NCBI GenBank assembly: GCA_900112325.1
Contig: FOLJ01000014.1
Span: forward strand, 155,778-219,777
DNA: 64,000 nt
From: Micromonospora sediminimaris
GTDB taxonomy: Bacteria; Actinomycetota; Actinomycetes; Mycobacteriales; Micromonosporaceae
Direction: 5' to 3'
Shown: positions 1-8,506 of the stretch, piece after piece
Layout of the letters: each line of letters starts with the position of its first letter
Position numbering within the stretch: the stretch's first letter is position 1
Made by a program: the position numbers and the translations under genes
The notes under the pieces: model-generated
What the model was told of the DNA's origin: nothing
Seen by the model: the letters and a program-made list of their open reading frames with translations, nothing else
Database searches by the model: none

Positions 1-107
1 GAGACTGGGCGGAAGTCACGCATTGCTGCACGTCATGTCGGCCTGGCGTGCCGCGCGGTCCTCCCCGGGATGCAACGTGTTGATCAACGCATGCCTCCGA
101 GCGTCTG

Positions 108-2144
108 ATGCATGCGCATCGACGGAACCACTATCCTACGGTCGTGACCTACACTGTGGCCGCCAGTCAGTCCTTCGCCGCCTTTGATCCGCTAGAGGTA
201 AAGGGCAAGCTAGAAAACAGCCTGGCAGCGCGGCGCGCCTTGAGGCGCGAGATCGAGAACATCCTAAGCTCGTACGTCGGATGGTACGACCCTTTCTGCG
301 AGCTAGTCCAAAATGGGCTAGACGCCTTGGAGAAGCGGGCACGCGATGAAGAACTAGCGGGAACAAGCGGCAGCTATTCACAACAGCTGCGCGTTATTGT
401 TGATCTGGACGAGAATCAGCTGACAGTCTCCGACAACGGATGCGGCATGACCTATGATGAGTTCCAGCGCTTCCTAGCGCCGAACTTCTCATTCAAAGAG
501 GAAGCCACATCGCGTGGCCATAAAGGTGTCGGAGCGACATACCTTGCCTACGGGTTCAACTATCTCCGAGTGCACACCCGAGGGCTCGGAAATGAATCTT
601 GCGGACGAATTCTAGGCGGCCGCGCATGGCTTAGAGGTCCGGGAGACAGCGATGCTCCGCTCGTTGAACCCGATCCAAATCCCGACATCGATGACAAATT
701 CGAAGAGATGGATCGAGGGACATCTGTAACCGTTCGCTTCGACGGGCAAACGCAGCCGAGGAAACTAAGTTGGCTGTCTGCAAGAAACGCCGAAACATGG
801 CTTACGATCCTAAGAGTGAAGACTGGGATCGGCTCTGTAGAGCCGGCGTCGGATAAGAAGGTCGAAGTGGTTTGCATCGCCGGCGGGGAAATCTCGACTT
901 CAACCACTGACAGCATTTCTTATCTCTGGTTACATGAGGAGAAGAGCAAATCCGCTCGCATCAGGGATGTAGAGCAGAAGGCATCCGAATTCTTCGAGAA
1001 ATACGGGCCTTCAAAGCCGTTGCCAAACGCCTATCGGCAGCTTGACTTCATATATGACGAGTATGGCCCAATCGACTGCAAGAGTATTCTGACCCCCGAA
1101 GTGTTTACAGAGCACCAGGAGATCATTGAAACACACGAGCCGAGCATACGGGTTGAATATGGCTACACCACCAAGCTCTGGAAGGTGTTCAACGAGAAGT
1201 TGGGCGTCCGAGGCAACATGCAGGTGCTGAGAGCAGGAATTCAGCTTGCCGCCAACGGGATGCCCCAGGGCGACGTAATTCAGGTTCCGTTAACCAGGTA
1301 TACCGGTCGACAAAATCAGGTCCACCTACTCATCCATTTTCAAAACTACACCCCGGACCTTGGCAGAAAGGGCTTCGCAAAACCGCTTGTTGATTTCGCC
1401 ACCGACGTCGCCGTTGCCATTGTCCAAGGGCCAATCACGCGACTTCGTTCCAGCATGAAGCGCGACTCCGGCATCGCACCCGATCTCGATCGGGAGCTCA
1501 AGCTTGACGACTGGAAGGAGGAAATGATCAGACATGAAGCAGCTTCACCACTCCTTCTTTCTTCCAATCACTTCTTCGCCCCAACGAAGCGGATTAGCAT
1601 CACCTCCACCCCTACGCGTGAACAGGATGCCATCGCCCTGTTCCACGAGATCATTTCTGGCGGAGTGGTGCGCGGCCTATCCATCATGTCGACGAACGAG
1701 CGGTTCAAGTACGACAGCCTCTTCCGGATCAATTTTCAGCACGATCGCGAATTACTTGAATTCGATGAGGAGAGCAATCCGCTGGGCATCGACGCCCAGG
1801 TGCTCGATGGACTTCACGGCAAGATCACGCAGCCCAAGGTATTGGAATACAAATATTCTGTCGACGGTCTAATCAACGACCTAGACGCACAGGAAAAGAA
1901 TCTCAAGGACATTGATCTGTGCGTGGCATGGAAGATGGGCGAGCAGTGGCGGGAGAGATTTGCAGTTACTTCTCTCTTACTTCCGGAGAACGTATCCCAG
2001 CGTGAATACCACGGAGTGACCCACGTTCTTCAAGATCCTGATTCTGGCGCCCGTCACTGCGACCTCATTATCCTCGAAGAGCTCGTGTCACTTCTCATGG
2101 ACGCGCCAGGAACGCACGAGGTGCAAAGAGCGAACTACGAGTAA
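108..2144 (+). CDS. GHKL (Hsp90/MutL-type) ATPase, island-associated
   Basis: This 678-residue protein has the ATP-binding fold of the GHKL superfamily. The N-box reads ELVQNGLDALE (residues about 65-75, with the Glu and Asn that bind Mg-ATP). The G1 box is SDNGCGM (about 109-115) and a glycine-rich lid is GHKGVGATYLAYGF (about 137-150). The remaining 500 residues match nothing I recognise, so the partner or substrate is unknown. The start is uncertain: ATG 108 gives a short basic lead, and GTG 144 is an alternative. Base composition is clearly different from everything downstream, with many A/T third positions and only about half GC by eye, and the change comes at its stop codon. That suggests a separate horizontal origin. 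It is one of three GHKL ATPases in the island, and a role as an energy-using sensor or clamp is inferred. Confidence 0.8.
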   Translation: MHAHRRNHYPTVVTYTVAASQSFAAFDPLEVKGKLENSLAARRALRREIENILSSYVGWYDPFCELVQNGLDALEKRARDEELAGTSGSYSQQLRVIVDLDENQLTVSDNGCGMTYDEFQRFLAPNFSFKEEATSRGHKGVGATYLAYGFNYLRVHTRGLGNESCGRILGGRAWLRGPGDSDAPLVEPDPNPDIDDKFEEMDRGTSVTVRFDGQTQPRKLSWLSARNAETWLTILRVKTGIGSVEPASDKKVEVVCIAGGEISTSTTDSISYLWLHEEKSKSARIRDVEQKASEFFEKYGPSKPLPNAYRQLDFIYDEYGPIDCKSILTPEVFTEHQEIIETHEPSIRVEYGYTTKLWKVFNEKLGVRGNMQVLRAGIQLAANGMPQGDVIQVPLTRYTGRQNQVHLLIHFQNYTPDLGRKGFAKPLVDFATDVAVAIVQGPITRLRSSMKRDSGIAPDLDRELKLDDWKEEMIRHEAASPLLLSSNHFFAPTKRISITSTPTREQDAIALFHEIISGGVVRGLSIMSTNERFKYDSLFRINFQHDRELLEFDEESNPLGIDAQVLDGLHGKITQPKVLEYKYSVDGLINDLDAQEKNLKDIDLCVAWKMGEQWRERFAVTSLLLPENVSQREYHGVTHVLQDPDSGARHCDLIILEELVSLLMDAPGTHEVQRANYE

Positions 2145-2351
2145 GTGGCTCTTGAGACGGGACGTTCACCGGCTCTTCGATCAGGGGACATCGCTGTGCA
2201 CTCGGGCACCCTTACGATCAGCCTCCGGGAGGAACTGGCCAGATACCCGGCCTACACGCCTCTGCAGGGCCGACTGCGCGCGATCAGGCTGGATCGCGGG
2301 CAGATCGGCTGGATGGAGAAGCACTGGCGGCAGCACCGGTCCGACTCCTGA
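2145..2351 (+). CDS. Possible small protein or gene remnant
   Basis: An open frame of 68 codons begins with GTG directly after the TAA of the upstream ATPase gene. A second GTG at 2196 would give a 51-residue product. The downstream part reads like ordinary protein (for example the motif SLREELARYPAYTPLQG) with actinobacterial codon use, unlike the AT-richer gene before it. I recognise no family. It may be a real small gene, or the 3' remnant of a larger gene cut when the upstream ATPase gene arrived. No convincing ribosome site is visible. Confidence 0.3.
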   Translation: MALETGRSPALRSGDIAVHSGTLTISLREELARYPAYTPLQGRLRAIRLDRGQIGWMEKHWRQHRSDS

Positions 2352-2454
2352 ACAACCGCCGCCCGCACAGGGTGGATCGAGGTAGACGGTGCCGGTGCAC
2401 AGCTCTCCTCGCCTCGGGCCGTCCGAGACGCAGACAGGCCGCGGCCACCAACAC

Positions 2455-3561
2455 TCAGGGCCTGTACTGCGACAGGTCCAGCAGATGCTTCGGTAAGGCG
2501 TCCACGAGTGCCGGCTCACCCACTCCCGAATACATGAAAGTGAGGTGGCGCCGCGCCCGGGTGACGAGTACGTAGAGGTTCATCCCCATGCTGTCGCTGG
2601 CGACGTCGCCGGGGACGGTCTGGAGTTCCGGGACCACCACCGAGTCGAATTCGAGGCCCTTCACGCTCTGCCAGGTGATCAGCTTTATCCCGGGGCCGTT
2701 AAAGGCGGGATCGGACAGAGTTCCGGCACTGCGTCCGCTGACGTAACCCTGCAGCGGATTGATGGTGCGATAGTTCAACTGGTGGTGGTAGTAGAACAGG
2801 TCCCTGCTGCGGTGGGACACCACGCCGATGGTCTCGTTCGGGTGCTGCTTCTCGTGCAGGAGGAGGTGGTCAGCCACGTCGGCCTTGTGCGGCACCCTGA
2901 TCAGGCGAGGTGCAGGACCGTCCGGCAGCAGGTCCGTGCTGCTGCCGCCGGGGCAGAAGTGGTCGGCGAGGTCGCGGACTGGACGGCTGTTGCGCACGGT
3001 GCGTGGGAGCGCCACAGGCGGCTTGGTTCCTAGAGCGGCGACGATCTCTCGGAGGGTGCTCTGACGGGGCCCGATGCGTTGGTTCTCGTCGGCGAACACG
3101 GTCACGGACGAGGACAGGGCTCCGAGGGCGAGGTAGAAGTCGGCCGGCATGTCCTGACCTTCGTCGACGACGAGGTACGGCCGTTGCTCCATGACCGGTG
3201 GATCGCTGATGATCTTCTTCAGACAGGCCATCCAGTCGATGTCGTACCGGTCGAGCTTCGGCGGGCTCCGGCGGTAGTGCTTCTGCCAGAAGGCATGGAG
3301 CCATTTGTGGTAGGTGGTCGCGATATCAGCCGCTCCGATCTGTGCCACTGCGGCGCGCGTGTAGGCGGACAGCACCTTGCTGTACATGAGCATGACGGTC
3401 GGTCTGCCCGATCGGTGCAGGGCGGCTGCCCGGTAGATCGCCGTGATGGTCTTGCCGGCCCCGGGGCTACCGGTGACGAGGTGTGACTCCTCGAACGGCA
3501 GAGCGAGAACCTCCCGTTGAGCGGGACTAAGGTCCAGCAGCGGCGGCAGTAGCAGAGTCAC
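2455..3561 (-). CDS. Small SF1 (UvrD-like) helicase/ATPase of the DISARM-like operon
   Basis: This 368-residue P-loop NTPase has Walker A GSPGAGKT near residue 32 and Walker B LVVDEGQD near residue 129. A late motif, GIKLITWQSVKGLEFDSVVV, followed by LYVLVTRARRHLTF, corresponds to SF1 helicase motifs V-VI. At under 400 residues it lacks room for the full 1B/2B subdomains of UvrD, so it may be an ATPase rather than a processive helicase. The GTG start overlaps the stop of the drmB-like gene by 4 nt (GTGA), which implies translational coupling. It is last in a four-gene minus-strand operon, in a place where classical DISARM loci often carry the phospholipase-D nuclease drmC. No PLD (HxK) motif is present. 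Confidence 0.82.
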   Translation of the reverse strand: MTLLLPPLLDLSPAQREVLALPFEESHLVTGSPGAGKTITAIYRAAALHRSGRPTVMLMYSKVLSAYTRAAVAQIGAADIATTYHKWLHAFWQKHYRRSPPKLDRYDIDWMACLKKIISDPPVMEQRPYLVVDEGQDMPADFYLALGALSSSVTVFADENQRIGPRQSTLREIVAALGTKPPVALPRTVRNSRPVRDLADHFCPGGSSTDLLPDGPAPRLIRVPHKADVADHLLLHEKQHPNETIGVVSHRSRDLFYYHHQLNYRTINPLQGYVSGRSAGTLSDPAFNGPGIKLITWQSVKGLEFDSVVVPELQTVPGDVASDSMGMNLYVLVTRARRHLTFMYSGVGEPALVDALPKHLLDLSQYRP

Positions 3562-5366
3562 GTTGTGGCCGCCTGCACGGCGATGAGCTCGGCGAGGGGG
3601 TCACGCATGAAGCCGTACTCGTCGTCGATCACGAGAGTCCGGTCCAGGAGCACGTTGCCCATGGTGCAACTGGTCTCGGGGACAAGCGCGCAGGCGTGGC
3701 AGGCCGCCATCGAGAGCCCGGCAGGGCCCTGGGCTTTCGACTCCCGGCACACCGGATCGAGTGAGCACCATCGGGCGGCGGCGAGAGTGGCGGCGATGGT
3801 GGTGACGAGCCTCTCTGCCTGGCCGGATCGGGCGAGCCCACCGAGAGTGCCTTCGGCATCGCCGGCAGCGGTGTAGATCAGTACTCCGGCCATCGGTGTG
3901 TCGGCATCCGGAGGGCTTGCATAGATGCGTTCGCGCAGCGACGAGGAGGGGTAGCCGGCGTCAAACGTCAGCTGCCGCATCAGAAGGTGGGCGATGGTGT
4001 GCAGAAGGATGAGTCGCGGTGTGGGTGTGCTCTCGATCCACCTGGCGTGCATGCTGCCGGCGAACCGCTTGTGGAGTGTGGCCGCGTTCCGCACCACCGG
4101 GGTCTGCAGTTCCCACCGCCGGAGGTTGTCCTCGTCGAAGACGATGAAGATGCCCTCGCCGTACACCTCTACGGCGGGTAGAGAGGCACTGCGTGTTCCG
4201 AGGTCGGCCGGAATACGGGCATCCATGGTGTGACGGCGGAAGCCCCGCAGGACCCGGACCTCGCGTAGGCGGTCGACCAGGACGATGTCGGAGATGGCCG
4301 ATCTCATCTGGTCGACGACGGGATCCAAACGGCCGTGCCCTTGGGGTCCCGGGAACGGCGTGCGCCGGGTGATAAACCTGTCGTCCGGATGGCTTCGGAC
4401 CCGGGGGTTGGTCAGTGCGTGCCACTCGCGCTCCGCCAGCTCCTCGGAGGTGCCCGAGCCGGCGTCGGCGCCGGTGACGCCGAGGCGGTCGTTCAGGATG
4501 GCGATGACCTGTTGCTCCTTCACATTCTCCTGCTCGGCGATCATCCGGATCAAGTGCCCACGGATGTCGCTCTCGGGGTCCTTGTGCAGTAGGAGGAAGT
4601 ACTGGTTCTGCTCGACCCGCGCGGCCGTACCGCCCCAGGTGACCCAGTCAGAGTCAGGTGGAAGGTCGATCGCGGACGCGGTATCCGGGAAGTAGACGCT
4701 CGAGGCGCCCCTCTGCAGGACCACGGGTGTCTGATCGCAGGTCACCGCCTCGGTATCGCGCTGCCAGGGCTGCCGCCCCCGGCACCCGATGTTGATGCGT
4801 CCGAGTGCGCGGGGCGACGTGAGGTCCGCGAGGTTCCTGTCGGCCCGGCACGTGCGGCATCGGACCCGGAGTGACTCCAGTCCGCCACCCACGGTCGTCA
4901 GATGATCGAACTGCAGCTCGGCGCGTCCACACTGGCGTTGCTCCCGTCCCCGGCCGCCCCCGGAGTGGGCCCACTGCGCCCAGGGGACGTCGTCGAGGTG
5001 GCCGTTGCCGCAGACCGCGACAAACCTCATGGGTACCAGTTGAGGGCTGCGGCTGCAGTGCTGGCACCGGGGCATCATTCCTGGTCTTTCCCGGCCGACA
5101 CTCCAGTGTGTCATTGAGCGGCACGTGCCGCAGAACAGCCACTGCGGGAACCGGTAGTAGGGCAACCTACCGTCACGCGGCGCCGGGGGAAGGCGTAATT
5201 CCTCGACACCGAAGTGGGCCGCGATGCGTGGTGCGGCGAGCGTCACGCGCCGCCCCTTCCACCGGGTGACGTCCTCCGCAACGAAGGATTCACCCAGCAT
5301 GTCCACGATGGCTCCGACGCCGAACGGCGAGAGAGCCTGCATGCGTCGCAGCCGACGGTCCGTCAC
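3558..5366 (-). CDS. drmB: DrmB-like DUF1998 protein
   Basis: This 602-residue protein resembles DrmB, the DUF1998 component of DISARM. The N-terminus RRMQALSPFGVGAIVDMLGE is typical of the family. Zinc-type CxxC pairs occur around residues 80-110 (CGTCRSMTH, CQHC) and 170-200 (CRTC). The C-terminal DUF1998 part has the cysteine cluster CRES...CHACALVPETSC, followed by GNVLLDRTLV. A longer frame exists upstream, but GTG 5366 is chosen because the strong purine run GGGGGAGGGACA precedes it and it overlaps the drmA-like stop by exactly 4 nt. In known DISARM, DrmA and DrmB form the DNA-binding core complex that inspects incoming DNA. That role is assumed here from homology and gene order. Confidence 0.85.
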   Translation of the reverse strand: MTDRRLRRMQALSPFGVGAIVDMLGESFVAEDVTRWKGRRVTLAAPRIAAHFGVEELRLPPAPRDGRLPYYRFPQWLFCGTCRSMTHWSVGRERPGMMPRCQHCSRSPQLVPMRFVAVCGNGHLDDVPWAQWAHSGGGRGREQRQCGRAELQFDHLTTVGGGLESLRVRCRTCRADRNLADLTSPRALGRINIGCRGRQPWQRDTEAVTCDQTPVVLQRGASSVYFPDTASAIDLPPDSDWVTWGGTAARVEQNQYFLLLHKDPESDIRGHLIRMIAEQENVKEQQVIAILNDRLGVTGADAGSGTSEELAEREWHALTNPRVRSHPDDRFITRRTPFPGPQGHGRLDPVVDQMRSAISDIVLVDRLREVRVLRGFRRHTMDARIPADLGTRSASLPAVEVYGEGIFIVFDEDNLRRWELQTPVVRNAATLHKRFAGSMHARWIESTPTPRLILLHTIAHLLMRQLTFDAGYPSSSLRERIYASPPDADTPMAGVLIYTAAGDAEGTLGGLARSGQAERLVTTIAATLAAARWCSLDPVCRESKAQGPAGLSMAACHACALVPETSCTMGNVLLDRTLVIDDEYGFMRDPLAELIAVQAATT

Positions 5367-8300
5367 TGTCCCTCCCCCCGCACCAGCACTCGGGCGTCCG
5401 TGTCGACGTTGCGCATAGAGTCGAGTGTCGGCCATCCCGGCCCGGGCTTGTCGAATTGCCTCAACAGCTGGATACGTTCACGCCCACCGTCGGTATATCT
5501 GAGCCCTCCCAGCGGATGTGCCCGGTCGACGAGGCCGGCCCAGCGTTCCTCGAGCTGTTCCACGTGTCGGGCGACGTCGGCGGCCTCGTCCGGATCCGCT
5601 GCCTCCGCGCGTGCGATGAACTCCTCCACCAGGGCCCGCCAGGCGGGATCCTCCGGGTCGAAGGCAGCGGCCGCGCGGTCGTCACGCCAGATGTGCACAT
5701 GACGGGCCAGGATCACAAGTCCCGCATGCAACGCGCGGGTGCGTGCCGGCACCGAGAACGGTGTCACGGAGGTGGGTTCGACAACCCGGTAGAGGGAGGT
5801 GTGGTACGGGATGAACGACTCGTAGTGTGAGCGGTCACGGGGTTTGGACGGCGAGTACAGGGTCACCACCAGGCCGGGGTGGCGACGCCCGACCCGGCTC
5901 GTGGCCTGGATGTACTCGGCGGTCGTCTTCGGCTGGCCGACGACCAGCATGAGGCCCAGTCGCGGGACGTCGACACCGACGGAGATCATGTTCGTGCTGG
6001 GCACGAACGACACCGCACCTGGCTGCCCGCGCTCCAGGAACAGCCGCTGAAGGTGACGGGGGATGTCCGCCGGAGGAAGGTTGCTGGTCAGTTCCATGAT
6101 CTCGGCGTCGTCGAGGTCACGTCGGTCGTCCTCGGCGGGAGCGATGACGCCCAGCCGCGCGGGGATGTCGTCGTGCGCCAGGGTGACCGTCTTGCCGAGT
6201 TCCCGGAGACTGTTGTGATAGGCGACAAGGGTCCAGTAGGCATCCGCGGACTGCGGTCCGAGCGGTAGTTCGATGGGAGCGTTGAGCATCGCCGCCGAGA
6301 GGTGGACCATCGCGGTCAGAGGAGTGTGTCCCTGGGGCATGACTCCGGCGTAGAGCCGGCCGGGTCGATCATGGTCCGATCGGACGAAGTACGAGTCCTC
6401 CGCGTCGAGGCCAGAGGGCGGAAACAGGGCGATGGGGCGTCCGAAGACGCCGCGGGACTGGGCATCGGCGCGACGGATGGTGGCAGTGGAGGCGACGATC
6501 TTGGGGCGGGTGCCGTGGCGGGTCATAGCCACGTCGAAGGCAGCCTCGTAGAGCCCGACGATGGTGCCGAGCGGCCCGGAGATGAGGTGGAACTCGTCCT
6601 GGATTATCAGCGCCGGACCGGGATCGGCGCCGGCGCCGATGAACACGCCCGCCCGCGGTTCGCGGGTGAACCGGGCGAACTTGTCCACGGTGGCGACGAG
6701 CAGCGTCGGCGGATCCGCGTAGAGCGCGTCATCGACGGACGAGACAGGCAGCGATCTGTGGAAGTCGCAGTCGACGTTGGGGCAGTTGATCCGGAAGCTG
6801 TTGTTGTCAGCGTGCACTCCCCACGCGTCCTCCGGGGCATCGTCGGACGGAAGGATCTGGGTGCCGCACCAGGGACAGCGTTCGACCTGGAAGCTCTTGG
6901 TCGTCGGCTCGCGGTTCCTCACCGTCTGCAGCAGGTCGGCCGCCTCGGAGAAACTGTTCGGACTGTTGTTACCGCCGACCCAGATCCCGATCGAGACCGC
7001 CCGGCTCCCCAGTTCCTCGACGCGCTTCTGGCGGATCAGCTCACAGGCACAGATCAGGGTGGCTGCCCGTTGGAACTGCTGCGCGGTCAGTAGTCGCAGT
7101 GTGTAGCGGGTGATGACGGTGGTCCCGGCGCCGGCGTCCCCGAGCGTCAGGCGCCGGTGGAAGACGGTGAAGGCGACCAGTCCGAGATACGCCTCGGTCT
7201 TGCCACCACCAGTGGGAAACCAGATCAGGTCGACGAGTTCGCGATCATCATGCTCCGTGTTGACGATGGAGGGCAGGGACAGGAGGACGAAGGCCATCTG
7301 GAACGGTCGCCAGCGGCGCTGCGGGTCGTCGTACTCGGGCGCGGCGGGGAGACGGTCATTCCAGGCGCGGCCCGCGCCGGCGAATTCAGGCCCGCTCCGG
7401 ACCATCTGCATCAGCATGGCCCTGTTCGCAAGGACGAAGGCACGCCGGGCGGTGGGATCCCGCTGGAGCAGCTCCACGCCCTCCCGCATCCGGGCCCGGG
7501 CGCGATCGACGCGTTCGAGGAGCCGGTCAGCCGCCGCAACGAGGGGCTGCGTGAGCTTGTCCCGGCGCGTGTGGTTGCTCCGGGCCCAGTTGTCGTAGCT
7601 GTCCACGAAGTTGTACAGCCTGCTGATGATTCGTTCCGTGTCCCGCTCGAGCCCGGTGAGGAGATTCAGGCTCAGTACCTCCTGGTCACCCGGCAGTTCG
7701 AACGCGACATCGGGGACGACGTGGCTGGGCACGAAGGTCGTCTGCACCGACGTGGCGAGGTCACCTTCCGCCTGCCAACTGGCGGCGGCGCCGTGACCCA
7801 GGGCGAACACAGGAACCTTGCGGTAGAGGAGAGCGAGTTCCTCTTCCTCAGGGTCCGAATGGAGTCGCAGCGTCGACGGATACGGGGTTATGGCGCCCTC
7901 GACCGGGCTGCACCGTAGCGTCACCTGCAACAGGCAGTCAGCGGGGTCGAGTTTACCCTGCTCCGACAGCTTCCGTTCATTGACGAGCGAGACCGTGACC
8001 AGTACGCCGTCGCCGAACTCCCGCCAGACGACCACAACGGAGGCGTCCCGGTCGAACAGGTGATGCTCGGTTCGCCGTCCCATTGACGGCGGCTCGACGT
8101 ACAGGGCGGCGCTGCCGGTGGCAGCCAATGGCTGACGTCGCCACTTCTGCCGGTCCTCGCGGAGGTAGCGGGCGGCTGTCACCTCGATCCGGAGGGTCGA
8201 CCTCTTGGAGATGACGAAGCTCAGTCCTACCGAGCTCGGCATCAGTTGCCCGGCCAGCGCCACGGGATCCTCGTCACTCTCGGCCTCGTCGTTCGATCCG

Positions 8301-8506
8301 ACAGCTGGATTGTCGTCCGCGATGTCGTCATCGTGCGTATCGAGAGGTACTTCACCGGGAAAGAGAATGCCGGCCAGGTAACGGCGGTCGGGTCGCTCGG
8401 CGAGAACCTCGTCCTCGCCGTACCAGGGACCGACAAGCTGCCTGCGGAGGTAGTCCAGGACCGAAGCCCGGTCCTCGGAGCCACTCTGGGCGGGCGTCGT
8501 TGTCAC
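5363..8506 (-). CDS. drmA: DrmA-like SF2 helicase
   Basis: This 1047-residue SF2 ATPase has Walker A FPTGGGKTEAY near residue 428, motif II QDEFH near 635, motif III STATIRRA near 674, and motifs V-VI STNMISVGVDVPRLGL...QATSRVGR near 840-870. A zinc-ribbon-like pair (CPWCG and CPNVDC) sits near residues 540-585, between the two RecA lobes. The N-terminal 400 residues have no recognised motif. Length, motif spelling and the adjacent DUF1998 gene match DrmA of DISARM. The GTG start overlaps the NERD-helicase stop by 4 nt and is preceded by GGAGGAC. In DISARM the protein is thought to thread or survey unmodified DNA. Here it would act with the downstream DrmB-like and SF1 proteins. Confidence 0.88.
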   Translation of the reverse strand: MTTTPAQSGSEDRASVLDYLRRQLVGPWYGEDEVLAERPDRRYLAGILFPGEVPLDTHDDDIADDNPAVGSNDEAESDEDPVALAGQLMPSSVGLSFVISKRSTLRIEVTAARYLREDRQKWRRQPLAATGSAALYVEPPSMGRRTEHHLFDRDASVVVVWREFGDGVLVTVSLVNERKLSEQGKLDPADCLLQVTLRCSPVEGAITPYPSTLRLHSDPEEEELALLYRKVPVFALGHGAAASWQAEGDLATSVQTTFVPSHVVPDVAFELPGDQEVLSLNLLTGLERDTERIISRLYNFVDSYDNWARSNHTRRDKLTQPLVAAADRLLERVDRARARMREGVELLQRDPTARRAFVLANRAMLMQMVRSGPEFAGAGRAWNDRLPAAPEYDDPQRRWRPFQMAFVLLSLPSIVNTEHDDRELVDLIWFPTGGGKTEAYLGLVAFTVFHRRLTLGDAGAGTTVITRYTLRLLTAQQFQRAATLICACELIRQKRVEELGSRAVSIGIWVGGNNSPNSFSEAADLLQTVRNREPTTKSFQVERCPWCGTQILPSDDAPEDAWGVHADNNSFRINCPNVDCDFHRSLPVSSVDDALYADPPTLLVATVDKFARFTREPRAGVFIGAGADPGPALIIQDEFHLISGPLGTIVGLYEAAFDVAMTRHGTRPKIVASTATIRRADAQSRGVFGRPIALFPPSGLDAEDSYFVRSDHDRPGRLYAGVMPQGHTPLTAMVHLSAAMLNAPIELPLGPQSADAYWTLVAYHNSLRELGKTVTLAHDDIPARLGVIAPAEDDRRDLDDAEIMELTSNLPPADIPRHLQRLFLERGQPGAVSFVPSTNMISVGVDVPRLGLMLVVGQPKTTAEYIQATSRVGRRHPGLVVTLYSPSKPRDRSHYESFIPYHTSLYRVVEPTSVTPFSVPARTRALHAGLVILARHVHIWRDDRAAAAFDPEDPAWRALVEEFIARAEAADPDEAADVARHVEQLEERWAGLVDRAHPLGGLRYTDGGRERIQLLRQFDKPGPGWPTLDSMRNVDTDARVLVRGEGQ

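Noticed and set aside
2455..3561. Possible drmC (phospholipase D) at the end of the drm-like operon
   Set aside because: The product has Walker A/B and SF1 motifs and no HxK motif, so it is a helicase-type ATPase.
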